From: Auanema rhodensis
Lineage: Eukaryota > Nematoda > Chromadorea > Rhabditida > Rhabditidae
Assembly: GCA_964057225.1 (NCBI GenBank)
Contig: OZ059900.1
Span: forward strand, 15,763,638-15,827,637
Reading direction: 5' to 3'
Length of the DNA: 64,000 nt
The notes under the pieces were generated by a model. It had not been told where the DNA came from. It ran no database searches and saw only the letters and a program-made list of their open reading frames with translations. A program made the position numbers and the translations under genes. Positions 24,625-38,736 of the stretch are shown piece by piece; positions within the stretch are counted from its first letter, which is position 1; each line of letters begins with the position of its first letter.

Positions 24625-26676
24625 GTATTTCCCATGAGAAATATTTTATTATGCTGGAAAACCAGTTTTTGGAAATTTCGCTGTAAACAAGGTTTTGACT
24701 TACGATTTCATGTGTTCAAACTCATGCAATGTCAATGAAACCTAGCTCAAAATTGTTCGTACAACGTCTAGTTCCACTTTCACGACAAAAAAACAGGGGT
24801 TAGAAAATTAAGGAAATTAGCATATTCTGAGGGCACGCCCCTTATGGCTAATATTGATTAAATCGATTTTTGTTCATATGAGTCGTCAAATGCAACAAAT
24901 TTCAGCGTGTTACATACTAAAATGAAGCATTTTACAAGCTGAACACTAGAAAAATACAAAAACACAGTTTTTCCCATGAGAAATATTTTATTATGCTGGA
25001 AAACCAGTTTTTGGAAATTTCGCTGTAAACAAGGTTTTGACTTACGATTTCATGTGTTCAAACTCATGCAATGTCAATGAAACCTAGCTCAAAATTGTTC
25101 GTACAACGTCTAGTTCCACTTTCACGACAAAAAAACAGGGGTTAGAAAATTTAGGAAATTAGCATATTCTGAGGGCACGCCCCTTATGGCTAATATTGAT
25201 TAAATCGATTTTTGTTCATATGAGTCGTCAAAAGCAACGAATTTCAGCGTGTTACATACTAAAATGAAGTATTTTACATGCTGAACACTATAAAAATACA
25301 AAAACACAGTATTTCCCATGAGAAATATTTTATTATGCTGGAAAACCAGTTTTTGGAAATTTCGCTGTAAACAAGGTTTTGACTTACGATTTCATGTGTT
25401 CAAACTCATGCAATGTCAATGAAACCTTGCTCAAAATTGTTCCTACAACGTCTAGTTCCACTTTCACGACAAAAAAACAGGGGTTAGAAAATTAAGGAAA
25501 TTAGCATATTCTGAGGGCACGCCCCTTATGGCTAATATTGATTAAATCGATTTTTGTTCATATGAGTCGTCAAATGAAACGAATTTCAGGGTGTTACATA
25601 CTAAAATGAAGCATTTTACATGCTGAACACTATAAAAATACAAAAACACAGTATTTCCCATGAGAAATATTTTATTATGCTGGAAAACCAGTTTTTGGAA
25701 AGTTCGCTGTAAACAAGGTTTTGACTTACGATTTCATGTGTTCAAACTCATGCAATGTCAATGAAACCTAGCTCAAAATTGTTCGTACAACGTCTAATTC
25801 CACTTTCACGACAAAAAAACAGGGGTTAGAAAATTAAGGAAATTAGCATATTCTGAGGGCACGCCCCTTATGGCTAATATTGATTAAATCGATTTTTGTT
25901 CATATGAGTCGTCAAATGCAACGAATTTTAGCGTGTTACATACTAAAATGAAGCATTTTACATGCTGAACACTAGAAAAATACAAAAACACAGTATTTCC
26001 CATGAGAAATATTTTATTATGCTGGAAAACCAGTTTTTGGAAATTTCGCTGTAAACAAGGTTTTGACTTACGATTTCATGTGCTCAAACTCATGCAATGT
26101 CAATGAAACCTAGCTCAAAATTGTTCCTACAACGTCTAATTCCACTTTCACGACAAAAAAACAGGGGTTAGAAAATTAAGGAAATTAGCATATTCTGAGG
26201 GCACGCCCCTTATGGCTAATATTGATTAAATCGATTTTTGTTCATATGAGTCGTCAAATGCAACGAATTTTAGCGTGTTACATACTAAAATGAAGCATTT
26301 TACATGCTGAACACTAGAAAAATACAAAAACACAGTATTTCCCATGAGAAATATTTTATTATGCTGGAAAACCAGTTTTTGGAAATTTCGCTGTAAACAA
26401 GGTTTTGACTTACGATTTCATGTGTTCAAACTCATGCAATGTCAATGAAACCTAGCTCAAAATTGTTCGTACAACGTCTAGTTCCACTTTCACGACAAAA
26501 AAACAGGGGTTAGAAAATTAAGGAAATTAGCATATTCTGAGGGCACGCCCCTTATGGCTAATATTGATTAAATCGATTTTTGTTCATATGAGTCGTCAAA
26601 TGAAACGAATTTCAGGGTGTTACATACTAAAATGAAGCATTTTACATGCTGAACACTATAAAAATACAAAAACACA
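24625..26676. repeat. Six-unit block founding the right-hand lineage
   Basis: Units: 24625 (GCAACAAATT, ACAAGCTG), 24967 (GTTTTTCCC start, AAATTTAGG, TCAAAAGCAACG), 25309 (CCTTGCTC, ATGAAACG, CAGGGTG), 25651 (GGAAAGTTCGC), 25993 (TGTGCTCAAAC), 26335 (GTACAAC, ATGAAACG). These variants are absent to the left and recur in the higher-order repeats that follow. Confidence 0.85.
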
Positions 26677-28044
26677 GTATTTCCCATGAGAAATATTTTA
26701 TTATGCTGGAAAACCAGTTTTTGGAAAGTTCGCTGTAAACAAGGTTTTGACTTACGATTTCATGTGTTCAAACTCATGCAATGTCAATGAAACCTAGCTC
26801 AAAATTGTTCGTACAACGTCTAATTCCACTTTCACGACAAAAAAACAGGGGTTAGAAAATTAAGGAAATTAGCATATTCTGAGGGCACGCCCCTTATGGC
26901 TAATATTGATTAAATCGATTTTTGTTCATATGAGTCGTCAAATGCAACGAATTTTAGCGTGTTACATACTAAAATGAAGCATTTTACATGCTGAACACTA
27001 GAAAAATACAAAAACACAGTATTTCCCATGAGAAATATTTTATTATGCTGGAAAACCAGTTTTTGGAAATTTCGCTGTAAACAAGGTTTTGACTTACGAT
27101 TTCATGTGCTCAAACTCATGCAATGTCAATGAAACCTAGCTCAAAATTGTTCCTACAACGTCTAATTCCACTTTCACGACAAAAAAACAGGGGTTAGAAA
27201 ATTAAGGAAATTAGCATATTCTGAGGGCACGCCCCTTATGGCTAATATTGATTAAATCGATTTTTGTTCATATGAGTCGTCAAATGCAACGAATTTTAGC
27301 GTGTTACATACTAAAATGAAGCATTTTACATGCTGAACACTAGAAAAATACAAAAACACAGTATTTCCCATGAGAAATATTTTATTATGCTGGAAAACCA
27401 GTTTTTGGAAATTTCGCTGTAAACAAGGTTTTGACTTACGATTTCATGTGTTCAAACTCATGCAATGTCAATGAAACCTAGCTCAAAATTGTTCGTACAA
27501 CGTCTAGTTCCACTTTCACGACAAAAAAACAGGGGTTAGAAAATTAAGGAAATTAGCATATTCTGAGGGCACGCCCCTTATGGCTAATATTGATTAAATC
27601 GATTTTTGTTCATATGAGTCGTCAAATGCAACAAATTTCAGCGTGTTACATACTAAAATGAAGCATTTTACAAGCTGAACACTAGAAAAATACAAAAACA
27701 CAGTTTTTCCCATGAGAAATATTTTATTATGCTGGAAAACCAGTTTTTGGAAATTTCGCTGTAAACAAGGTTTTGACTTACGATTTCATGTGTTCAAACT
27801 CATGCAATGTCAATGAAACCTAGCTCAAAATTGTTCCTACAACGTCTAGTTCCACTTTCACGACAAAAAAACAGGGGTTAGAAAATTTAGGAAATTAGCA
27901 TATTCTGAGGGCACGCCCCTTATGGCTAATATTGATTAAATCGATTTTTGTTCATATGAGTCGTCAAATGCAACGAATTTTAGCGTGTTACATACTAAAA
28001 TGAAGCATTTTACATGCTGAACACTAGAAAAATACAAAAACACA
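26677..28044. repeat. Right-lineage 4-unit repeat (1368 bp), copy 1
   Basis: Units in order: GGAAAGTTCGC (26677), TGTGCTCAAAC (27019), GCAACAAATT/ACAAGCTG (27361), GTTTTTCCC with AAATTTAGG (27703). The last unit ends with TTTTAGCG, unlike the same-type unit in copy 2. Confidence 0.9.
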
Positions 28045-29412
28045 GTATTTCCCATGAGAAATATTTTATTATGCTGGAAAACCAGTTTTTGGAAAGTTCG
28101 CTGTAAACAAGGTTTTGACTTACGATTTCATGTGTTCAAACTCATGCAATGTCAATGAAACCTAGCTCAAAATTGTTCGTACAACGTCTAATTCCACTTT
28201 CACGACAAAAAAACAGGGGTTAGAAAATTAAGGAAATTAGCATATTCTGAGGGCACGCCCCTTATGGCTAATATTGATTAAATCGATTTTTGTTCATATG
28301 AGTCGTCAAATGCAACGAATTTTAGCGTGTTACATACTAAAATGAAGCATTTTACATGCTGAACACTAGAAAAATACAAAAACACAGTATTTCCCATGAG
28401 AAATATTTTATTATGCTGGAAAACCAGTTTTTGGAAATTTCGCTGTAAACAAGGTTTTGACTTACGATTTCATGTGCTCAAACTCATGCAATGTCAATGA
28501 AACCTAGCTCAAAATTGTTCCTACAACGTCTAATTCCACTTTCACGACAAAAAAACAGGGGTTAGAAAATTAAGGAAATTAGCATATTCTGAGGGCACGC
28601 CCCTTATGGCTAATATTGATTAAATCGATTTTTGTTCATATGAGTCGTCAAATGCAACGAATTTTAGCGTGTTACATACTAAAATGAAGCATTTTACATG
28701 CTGAACACTAGAAAAATACAAAAACACAGTATTTCCCATGAGAAATATTTTATTATGCTGGAAAACCAGTTTTTGGAAATTTCGCTGTAAACAAGGTTTT
28801 GACTTACGATTTCATGTGTTCAAACTCATGCAATGTCAATGAAACCTAGCTCAAAATTGTTCGTACAACGTCTAGTTCCACTTTCACGACAAAAAAACAG
28901 GGGTTAGAAAATTAAGGAAATTAGCATATTCTGAGGGCACGCCCCTTATGGCTAATATTGATTAAATCGATTTTTGTTCATATGAGTCGTCAAATGCAAC
29001 AAATTTCAGCGTGTTACATACTAAAATGAAGCATTTTACAAGCTGAACACTAGAAAAATACAAAAACACAGTTTTTCCCATGAGAAATATTTTATTATGC
29101 TGGAAAACCAGTTTTTGGAAATTTCGCTGTAAACAAGGTTTTGACTTACGATTTCATGTGTTCAAACTCATGCAATGTCAATGAAACCTAGCTCAAAATT
29201 GTTCCTACAACGTCTAGTTCCACTTTCACGACAAAAAAACAGGGGTTAGAAAATTTAGGAAATTAGCATATTCTGAGGGCACGCCCCTTATGGCTAATAT
29301 TGATTAAATCGATTTTTGTTCATATGAGTCGTCAAATGCAACGAATTTCAGCGTGTTACATACTAAAATGAAGCATTTTACATGCTGAACACTAGAAAAA
29401 TACAAAAACACA
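28045..29412. repeat. Right-lineage 4-unit repeat (1368 bp), copy 2
   Basis: Same order as 26677-28044, with units at 28045, 28387, 28729 and 29071. The final unit ends with TTTCAGCG and runs into a different unit type at 29413, placing the switch out of the tetramer in that unit. Confidence 0.9.
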
Positions 29413-31059
29413 GTATTTCCCATGAGAAATATTTTATTATGCTGGAAAACCAGTTTTTGGAAATTTCGCTGTAAACAAGGTTTTGACTTACGATTTCATG
29501 TGTTCAAACTCATGCAATGTCAATGAAACCTAGCTCAAAATTGTTCCTACAACGTCTAATTCCACTTTCACGACAAAAAAACAGGGGTTAGAAAATTAAG
29601 GAAATTAGCATATTCTGAGGGCACGCCCCTTATGGCTAATATTGATTAAATCGATTTTTGTTCATATGAGTCGTCAAATGCAACGAATTTCAGCGTGTTA
29701 CATACTAAAATGAAGTATTTTACATGCTGAACACTAGAAAAATACAAAAACACAGTATTTCCTATGAGAAATATTTTATTATGCTGGAAAACCAGTTTTT
29801 GGAAATTTCGCTGTAAACAAGGTTTTGACTTACGATTTCATGTGTTCAAACTCATGCAATGTCAATGAAACCTAGCTCAAAATTGTTCCTACAACGTCTA
29901 GTTCCACTTTCACGACAAAAAACAGGGGTTAGAAAATTAAGGAAATTAGCATATTCTGAGGGCACGCCCCTTATGGCTTATATTGATTAAATCGATTTTT
30001 GTTCATATGAGTCGTCAAATGCAACGAATTTCAGCGTGTTACATACTAAAATGAAGCATTTTACATGCTGAACACTATAAAAATACAAAAACACAGTATT
30101 TCCCATGAGAAATATTTTATTATGCTGGAAAACCAGTTTTTGGAAATTTCGCTGTAAACAAGGTTTTGACTTACGATTTCATGTGTTCAAACTCATGCAA
30201 TGTCAATGAAACCTAGCTCAAAATTGTTCCTACAACGTCTAATTCCACTTTCACGACAAAAAAACAGGGGTTAGAAAATTAAGGAAATTAGCATATTCTG
30301 AGGGCACGCCCCTTATGGCTAATATTGATTAAATCGATTTTTGTTCATATGAGTCGTCAAATGCAACGAATTTTAGCGTGTTACATACTAAAATGAAGCA
30401 TTTTACATGCTGAACAGTTTTTGGAAATTTCGCTGTAAACAAGGTTTTGACTTACGATTTCATGTGTTCGAACTCATGCAATGTCAATGAAACCTAGCTC
30501 AAAATTGTTCCTACAACGTCTAGTTCCACTTTCACGACAAAAAACAGGGGTTAGAAAATTAAGGAAATTAGCATATTCTGAGGGCACGCCCCTTATGGCT
30601 TATATTGATTAAATCGATTTTTGTTCATATGAGTCGTCAAATGCAACGAATTTCAGCGTGTTACATACTATAATGGAGTATTTTACATGCTGAACACTAG
30701 AAAAATACAAAAACACAGTATTTCCCATGAGAAATATTTTATTATGCTGGAAAACCAGTTTTTGGAAATTTCGCTGTAAACAAGGTTTTGACTTACGATT
30801 TCATGTGTTCAAACTCATGCAATGTCAATGAAACCTAGCTCAAAATTGTTCCTACAACGTCTAATTCCACTTTCACGACAAAAAAACAGGGGTTAGAAAA
30901 TTAAGGAAATTAGCATATTCTGAGGGCACGCCCCTTATGGCTAATATTGATTAAATCGATTTTTGTTCATATGAGTCGTCAAATGAAACGAATTTCAGGG
31001 TGTTACATACTAAAATGAAGCATTTTACATGCTGAACACTATAAAAATACAAAAACACA
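29413..31059. repeat. Five-unit block with the first 61-bp deletion
   Basis: Units: 29413 (TCTAATT, AAGTATTTTA), 29755 (TTCCTATGAG start, six A, GGCTTATATTG), 30096 (cut short at its 3' end), 30417 (missing its first 40 bases, six A, TGTTCGAAC), 30718 (TCTAATT, ATGAAACG, CAGGGTG). The first four recur in this order as 32428-33732, 37432-38736 and 41813-43117. Confidence 0.88.
30096..30717. repeat. Deletion-bearing monomer pair, site 1
   Basis: The 61 bp from CTAGAAAAAT at the end of one unit to CCA before GTTTTTGG in the next are missing, giving TGAACAGTTTTTGG at 30411-30424. The upstream unit loses 21 bp, the downstream unit 40 bp. A 2-bp CA is shared by both breakpoints. The downstream unit carries TGTTCGAAC, six A, GGCTTATATTG and CTATAATGGAG. 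Confidence 0.93.
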
Positions 31060-33110
31060 GTATTTCCCATGAGAAATATTTTATTATGCTGGAAAACCAG
31101 TTTTTGGAAAGTTCGCTGTAAACAAGGTTTTGACTTACGATTTCATGTGTTCAAACTCATGCAATGTCAATGAAACCTAGCTCAAAATTGTTCCTACAAC
31201 GTCTAATTCCACTTTCACGACAAAAAAACAGGGGTTAGAAAATTAAGGAAATTAGCACATTCTGAGGGCACGCCCCTTATGGCTAATATTGATTAAATCG
31301 ATTTTTGTTCATATGAGTCGTCAAATGCAACGAATTTCAGAGTGTTACATACTAAAATGAAGTATTTTACATGCTGAACACTAGAAAAATACAAAAACAC
31401 AGTATTTCCCATGAGAAATATTTTATTATGCTGGAAAACCAGTTTTTGGAAATTTCGCTGTAAACAAGGTTTTGACTTACGATTTCATGTGCTCAAACTC
31501 ATGCAATGTCAATGAAACCTAGCTCAAAATTGTTCCTACAACGTCTAATTCCACTTTCACGACAAAAAAACAGGGGTTAGAAAATTAAGGAAATTAGCAT
31601 ATTCTGAGGGCACGCCCCTTATGGCTAATATTGATTAAATCGATTTTTGTTCATATGAGTCGTCAAATGCAACGAATTTTACCGTGTTACATACTAAAAT
31701 GAAGCATTTTACATGCTGAACACTAGAAAAATACAAAAACACAGTATTTCCCATGAGAAATATTTTATTATGCTGGAAAACCAGTTTTTGGAAATTTCGC
31801 TGTAAACAAGGTTTTGACTTACGATTTCATGTGTTCAAACTCATGCAATGTCAATGAAACCTAGCTCAAAATTGTTCGTACAACGTCTAGTTCCACTTTC
31901 ACGACAAAAAAACAGGGGTTAGAAAATTAAGGAAATTAGCATATTCTGAGGGCACGCCCCTTATGGCTAATATTGATTAAATCGATTTTTGTTCATATGA
32001 GTCGTCAAATGCAACAAATTTCAGCGTGTTACATACTAAAATGAAGCATTTTACAAGCTGAACACTAGAAAAATACAAAAACACAGTTTTTCCCATGAGA
32101 AATATTTTATTATGCTGGAAAACCAGTTTTTGGAAATTTCGCTGTAAACAAGGTTTTGACTTACGATTTCATGTGTTCAAACTCATGCAATGTCAATGAA
32201 ACCTAGCTCAAAATTGTTCCTACAACGTCTAGTTCCACTTTCACGACAAAAAAACAGGGGTTAGAAAATTTAGGAAATTAGCATATTCTGAGGGCACGCC
32301 CCTTATGGCTAATATTGATTAAATCGATTTTTGTTCATATGAGTCGTCAAATGCAACGAATTTCAGCGTGTTACATACTAAAATGAAGCATTTTACATGC
32401 TGAACACTAGAAAAATACAAAAACACAGTATTTCCCATGAGAAATATTTTATTATGCTGGAAAACCAGTTTTTGGAAATTTCGCTGTAAACAAGGTTTTG
32501 ACTTACGATTTCATGTGTTCAAACTCATGCAATGTCAATGAAACCTAGCTCAAAATTGTTCCTACAACGTCTAATTCCACTTTCACGACAAAAAAACAGG
32601 GGTTAGAAAATTAAGGAAATTAGCATATTCTGAGGGCACGCCCCTTATGGCTAATATTGATTAAATCGATTTTTGTTCATATGAGTCGTCAAATGCAACG
32701 AATTTCAGCGTGTTACATACTAAAATGAAGTATTTTACATGCTGAACACTAGAAGAATACAAAAACACAGTATTTCCTATGAGAAATATTTTATTATGCT
32801 GGAAAACCAGTTTTTGGAAATTTCGCTGTAAACAAGGTTTTGACTTACGATTTCATGTGTTCAAACTCATGCAATGTCAATGAAACCTAGCTCAAAATTG
32901 TTCCTACAACGTCTAGTTCCACTTTCACGACAAAAAACAGGGGTTAGAAAATTAAGGAAATTAGCATATTCTGAGGGCACGCCCCTTATGGCTTATATTG
33001 ATTAAATCGATTTTTGTTCATATGAGTCGTCAAATGCAACGAATTTCAGCGTGTTACATACTAAAATGAAGCATTTTACATGCTGAACACTATAAAAATA
33101 CAAAAACACA

Positions 33111-33732
33111 GTATTTCCCATGAGAAATATTTTATTATGCTGGAAAACCAGTTTTTGGAAATTTCGCTGTAAACAAGGTTTTGACTTACGATTTCATGTG
33201 TTCAAACTCATGCAATGTCAATGAAACCTAGCTCAAAATTGTTCCTACAACGTCTAATTCCACTTTCACGACAAAAAAACAGGGGTTAGAAAATTAAGGA
33301 AATTAGCATATTCTGAGGGCACGCCCCTTATGGCTAATATTGATTAAATCGATTTTTGTTCATATGAGTCGTCAAATGCAACGAATTTTAGCGTGTTACA
33401 TACTAAAATGAAGCATTTTACATGCTGAACAGTTTTTGGAAATTTCGCTGTAAACAAGGTTTTGACTTACGATTTCATGTGTTCGAACTCATGCAATGTC
33501 AATGAAACCTAGCTCAAAATTGTTCCTACAACGTCTAGTTCCACTTTCACGACAAAAAACAGGGGTTAGAAAATTAAGGAAATTAGCATATTCTGAGGGC
33601 ACGCCCCTTATGGCTTATATTGATTAAATCGATTTTTGTTCATATGAGTCGTCAAATGCAACGAATTTCAGCGTGTTACATACTATAATGGAGTATTTTA
33701 CATGCTGAACACTAGAAAAATACAAAAACACA
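33111..33732. repeat. Deletion-bearing monomer pair, site 2
   Basis: Same junction as at 30.4 kb, with GAACA joined to GTTTTTGG at 33431/33432, and the same linked variants downstream (TGTTCGAAC, six A, CTATAATGGAG). The following unit at 33733 has AAGTATTTCAC. Confidence 0.93.
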
Positions 33733-34416
33733 GTATTTCCCATGAGAAATATTTTATTATGCTGGAAAACCAGTTTTTGGAAATTTCGCTGTAAACAAGG
33801 TTTTGACTTACGATTTCATGTGTTCAAACTCATGCAATGTCAATGAAACCTAGCTCAAAATTGTTCCTACAACGTCTAATTCCACTTTCACGACAAAAAA
33901 ACAGGGGTTAGAAAATTAAGGAAATTAGCATATTCTGAGGGCACGCCCCTTATGGCTAATATTGATTAAATCGATTTTTGTTCATATGAGTCGTCAAATG
34001 CAACGAATTTCAGCGTGTTACATACTAAAATGAAGTATTTCACATGCTGAACACTAGAAAAATACAAAAACACAGTATTTCCCATGAGAAATATTTTATT
34101 ATGCTGGAAAACCAGTTTTTGGAAATTTCGCTGTAAACAAGGTTTTGACTTACGATTTCATGTGTTCAAACTCATGCAATGTCAATGAAACCTTGCTCAA
34201 AATTGTTCCTACAACGTCTAGTTCCACTTTCACGACAAAAAAACAGGGGTTAGAAAATTAAGGAAATTAGCATATTCTGAGGGCACGCCCCTTATGGCTA
34301 ATATTGATTAAATCGATTTTTGTTCATATGAGTCGTCAAATGAAACGAATTTCAGGGTGTTACATACTAAAATGAAGCATTTTACATGCTGAACACTATA
34401 AAAATACAAAAACACA

Positions 34417-34757
34417 GTATTTCCCATGAGAAATATTTTATTATGCTGGAAAACCAGTTTTTGGAAAGTTCGCTGTAAACAAGGTTTTGACTTACGATTT
34501 CATGTGTTCAAACTCATGCAATGTCAATGAAACCTAGCTCAAAATTGTTCCTACAACGTCTAGTTCCACTTTCACGACAAAAAACAGGGGTTAGAAAATT
34601 AAGGAAATTAGCATATTCTGAGGGCACGCCCCTTATGGCTTATATTGATTAAATCGATTTTTGTTCATATGAGTCGTCAAATGCAACGAATTTCAGCGTG
34701 TTACATACTAAAATGAAGCATTTTACATGCTGAACACTATAAAAATACAAAAACACA
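34417..34757. repeat. Chimeric monomer marking the 1647-bp duplication
   Basis: The first part is GGAAAGTTCGC type (as at 31060 and 36064); the remainder is six-A, TCTAGTT, GGCTTATATTG, CTATAAAAA type (as at 32770). The switch lies between G34468 and G34563. It is followed by a second deletion pair, as a 32770-type unit would be. Inference: this is an unequal-exchange junction that produced the 1647-bp duplication in HOR A. Confidence 0.87.
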
Positions 34758-35379
34758 GTATTTCCCATGAGAAATATTTTATTATGCTGGAAAACCAGTT
34801 TTTGGAAATTTCGCTGTAAACAAGGTTTTGACTTACGATTTCATGTGTTCAAACTCATGCAATGTCAATGAAACCTAGCTCAAAATTGTTCCTACAACGT
34901 CTAATTCCACTTTCACGACAAAAAAACAGGGGTTAGAAAATTAAGGAAATTAGCATATTCTGAGGGCACGCCCCTTATGGCTAATATTGATTAAATCGAT
35001 TTTTGTTCATATGAGTCGTCAAATGCAACGAATTTTAGCGTGTTACATACTAAAATGAAGCATTTTACATGCTGAACAGTTTTTGGAAATTTCGCTGTAA
35101 ACAAGGTTTTGACTTACGATTTCATGTGTTCGAACTCATGCAATGTCAATGAAACCTAGCTCAAAATTGTTCCTACAACGTCTAGTTCCACTTTCACGAC
35201 AAAAAACAGGGGTTAGAAAATTAAGGAAATTAGCATATTCTGAGGGCACGCCCCTTATGGCTTATATTGATTAAATCGATTTTTGTTCATATGAGTCGTC
35301 AAATGCAACGAATTTCAGCGTGTTACATACTATAATGGAGTATTTTACATGCTGAACACTAGAAAAATACAAAAACACA
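34758..35379. repeat. Deletion-bearing monomer pair, site 3
   Basis: Junction GAACA/GTTTTTGG at 35078/35079, with the same linked variants as the other sites. It lies 1647 bp after site 2, within the tandem duplication in HOR A. Confidence 0.93.
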
Positions 35380-38114
35380 GTATTTCCCATGAGAAATATT
35401 TTATTATGCTGGAAAACCAGTTTTTGGAAATTTCGCTGTAAACAAGGTTTTGACTTACGATTTCATGTGTTCAAACTCATGCAATGTCAATGAAACCTAG
35501 CTCAAAATTGTTCCTACAACGTCTAATTCCACTTTCACGACAAAAAAACAGGGGTTAGAAAATTAAGGAAATTAGCATATTCTGAGGGCACGCCCCTTAT
35601 GGCTAATATTGATTAAATCGATTTTTGTTCATATGAGTCGTCAAATGCAACGAATTTCAGCGTGTTACATACTAAAATGAAGTATTTCACATGCTGAACA
35701 CTAGAAAAATACAAAAACACAGTATTTCCCATGAGAAATATTTTATTATGCTGGAAAACCAGTTTTTGGAAATTTCGCTGTAAACAAGGTTTTGACTTAC
35801 GATTTCATGTGTTCAAACTCATGCAATGTCAATGAAACCTTGCTCAAAATTGTTCCTACAACGTCTAGTTCCACTTTCACGACAAAAAAACAGGGGTTAG
35901 AAAATTAAGGAAATTAGCATATTCTGAGGGCACGCCCCTTATGGCTAATATTGATTAAATCGATTTTTGTTCATATGAGTCGTCAAATGAAACGAATTTC
36001 AGGGTGTTACATACTAAAATGAAGCATTTTACATGCTGAACACTATAAAAATACAAAAACACAGTATTTCCCATGAGAAATATTTTATTATGCTGGAAAA
36101 CCAGTTTTTGGAAAGTTCGCTGTAAACAAGGTTTTGACTTACGATTTCATGTGTTCAAACTCATGCAATGTCAATGAAACCTAGCTCAAAATTGTTCCTA
36201 CAACGTCTAATTCCACTTTCACGACAAAAAAACAGGGGTTAGAAAATTAAGGAAATTAGCACATTCTGAGGGCACGCCCCTTATGGCTAATATTGATTAA
36301 ATCGATTTTTGTTCATATGAGTCGTCAAATGCAACGAATTTCAGAGTGTTACATACTAAAATGAAGTATTTTACATGCTGAACACTAGAAAAATACAAAA
36401 ACACAGTATTTCCCATGAGAAATATTTTATTATGCTGGAAAACCAGTTTTTGGAAATTTCGCTGTAAACAAGGTTTTGACTTACGATTTCATGTGCTCAA
36501 ACTCATGCAATGTCAATGAAACCTAGCTCAAAATTGTTCCTACAACGTCTAATTCCACTTTCACGACAAAAAAACAGGGGTTAGAAAATTAAGGAAATTA
36601 GCATATTCTGAGGGCACGCCCCTTATGGCTAATATTGATTAAATCGATTTTTGTTCATATGAGTCGTCAAATGCAACGAATTTTACCGTGTTACATACTA
36701 AAATGAAGCATTTTACATGCTGAACACTAGAAAAATACAAAAACACAGTATTTCCCATGAGAAATATTTTATTATGCTGGAAAACCAGTTTTTGGAAATT
36801 TCGCTGTAAACAAGGTTTTGACTTACGATTTCATGTGTTCAAACTCATGCAATGTCAATGAAACCTAGCTCAAAATTGTTCGTACAACGTCTAGTTCCAC
36901 TTTCACGACAAAAAAACAGGGGTTAGAAAATTAAGGAAATTAGCATATTCTGAGGGCACGCCCCTTATGGCTAATATTGATTAAATCGATTTTTGTTCAT
37001 ATGAGTCGTCAAATGCAACAAATTTCAGCGTGTTACATACTAAAATGAAGCATTTTACAAGCTGAACACTAGAAAAATACAAAAACACAGTTTTTCCCAT
37101 GAGAAATATTTTATTATGCTGGAAAACCAGTTTTTGGAAATTTCGCTGTAAACAAGGTTTTGACTTACGATTTCATGTGTTCAAACTCATGCAATGTCAA
37201 TGAAACCTAGCTCAAAATTGTTCCTACAACGTCTAGTTCCACTTTCACGACAAAAAAACAGGGGTTAGAAAATTTAGGAAATTAGCATATTCTGAGGGCA
37301 CGCCCCTTATGGCTAATATTGATTAAATCGATTTTTGTTCATATGAGTCGTCAAATGCAACGAATTTCAGCGTGTTACATACTAAAATGAAGCATTTTAC
37401 ATGCTGAACACTAGAAAAATACAAAAACACAGTATTTCCCATGAGAAATATTTTATTATGCTGGAAAACCAGTTTTTGGAAATTTCGCTGTAAACAAGGT
37501 TTTGACTTACGATTTCATGTGTTCAAACTCATGCAATGTCAATGAAACCTAGCTCAAAATTGTTCCTACAACGTCTAATTCCACTTTCACGACAAAAAAA
37601 CAGGGGTTAGAAAATTAAGGAAATTAGCATATTCTGAGGGCACGCCCCTTATGGCTAATATTGATTAAATCGATTTTTGTTCATATGAGTCGTCAAATGC
37701 AACGAATTTCAGCGTGTTACATACTAAAATGAAGTATTTTACATGCTGAACACTAGAAGAATACAAAAACACAGTATTTCCTATGAGAAATATTTTATTA
37801 TGCTGGAAAACCAGTTTTTGGAAATTTCGCTGTAAACAAGGTTTTGACTTACGATTTCATGTGTTCAAACTCATGCAATGTCAATGAAACCTAGCTCAAA
37901 ATTGTTCCTACAACGTCTAGTTCCACTTTCACGACAAAAAACAGGGGTTAGAAAATTAAGGAAATTAGCATATTCTGAGGGCACGCCCCTTATGGCTTAT
38001 ATTGATTAAATCGATTTTTGTTCATATGAGTCGTCAAATGCAACGAATTTCAGCGTGTTACATACTAAAATGAAGCATTTTACATGCTGAACACTATAAA
38101 AATACAAAAACACA

Positions 38115-38736
38115 GTATTTCCCATGAGAAATATTTTATTATGCTGGAAAACCAGTTTTTGGAAATTTCGCTGTAAACAAGGTTTTGACTTACGATTTCA
38201 TGTGTTCAAACTCATGCAATGTCAATGAAACCTAGCTCAAAATTGTTCCTACAACGTCTAATTCCACTTTCACGACAAAAAAACAGGGGTTAGAAAATTA
38301 AGGAAATTAGCATATTCTGAGGGCACGCCCCTTATGGCTAATATTGATTAAATCGATTTTTGTTCATATGAGTCGTCAAATGCAACGAATTTTAGCGTGT
38401 TACATACTAAAATGAAGCATTTTACATGCTGAACAGTTTTTGGAAATTTCGCTGTAAACAAGGTTTTGACTTACGATTTCATGTGTTCGAACTCATGCAA
38501 TGTCAATGAAACCTAGCTCAAAATTGTTCCTACAACGTCTAGTTCCACTTTCACGACAAAAAACAGGGGTTAGAAAATTAAGGAAATTAGCATATTCTGA
38601 GGGCACGCCCCTTATGGCTTATATTGATTAAATCGATTTTTGTTCATATGAGTCGTCAAATGCAACGAATTTCAGCGTGTTACATACTATAATGGAGTAT
38701 TTTACATGCTGAACACTAGAAAAATACAAAAACACA
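38115..38736. repeat. Deletion-bearing monomer pair, site 4
   Basis: Junction GAACA/GTTTTTGG at 38435/38436 with the same linked downstream variants. Position within HOR B matches site 2 in HOR A. Confidence 0.93.

Larger units (their letters stand above)
31060..36063. repeat. Long higher-order repeat A (15 units, 5004 bp)
   Basis: Begins with a GGAAAGTTCGC unit carrying GCACATTCTG and TTCAGAGTG, then TGTGCTCAAAC, ACAAGCTG, GTTTTTCCC, CTAGAAGAAT, TTCCTATGAG, the deletion pair, an AAGTATTTCAC unit and a CCTTGCTC unit. Its first 3357 bp match 36064-39420 in length and unit order. The distal part holds a tandem duplication of 1647 bp (33111-34757, then from 34758) that adds a second deletion pair. 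Confidence 0.92.

Noticed and set aside
30417-30717. Mobile-element insertion at the irregular monomers
   Set aside because: The irregularity is a clean 61-bp loss joining two satellite segments. No foreign sequence, terminal repeats or target-site duplication is present.
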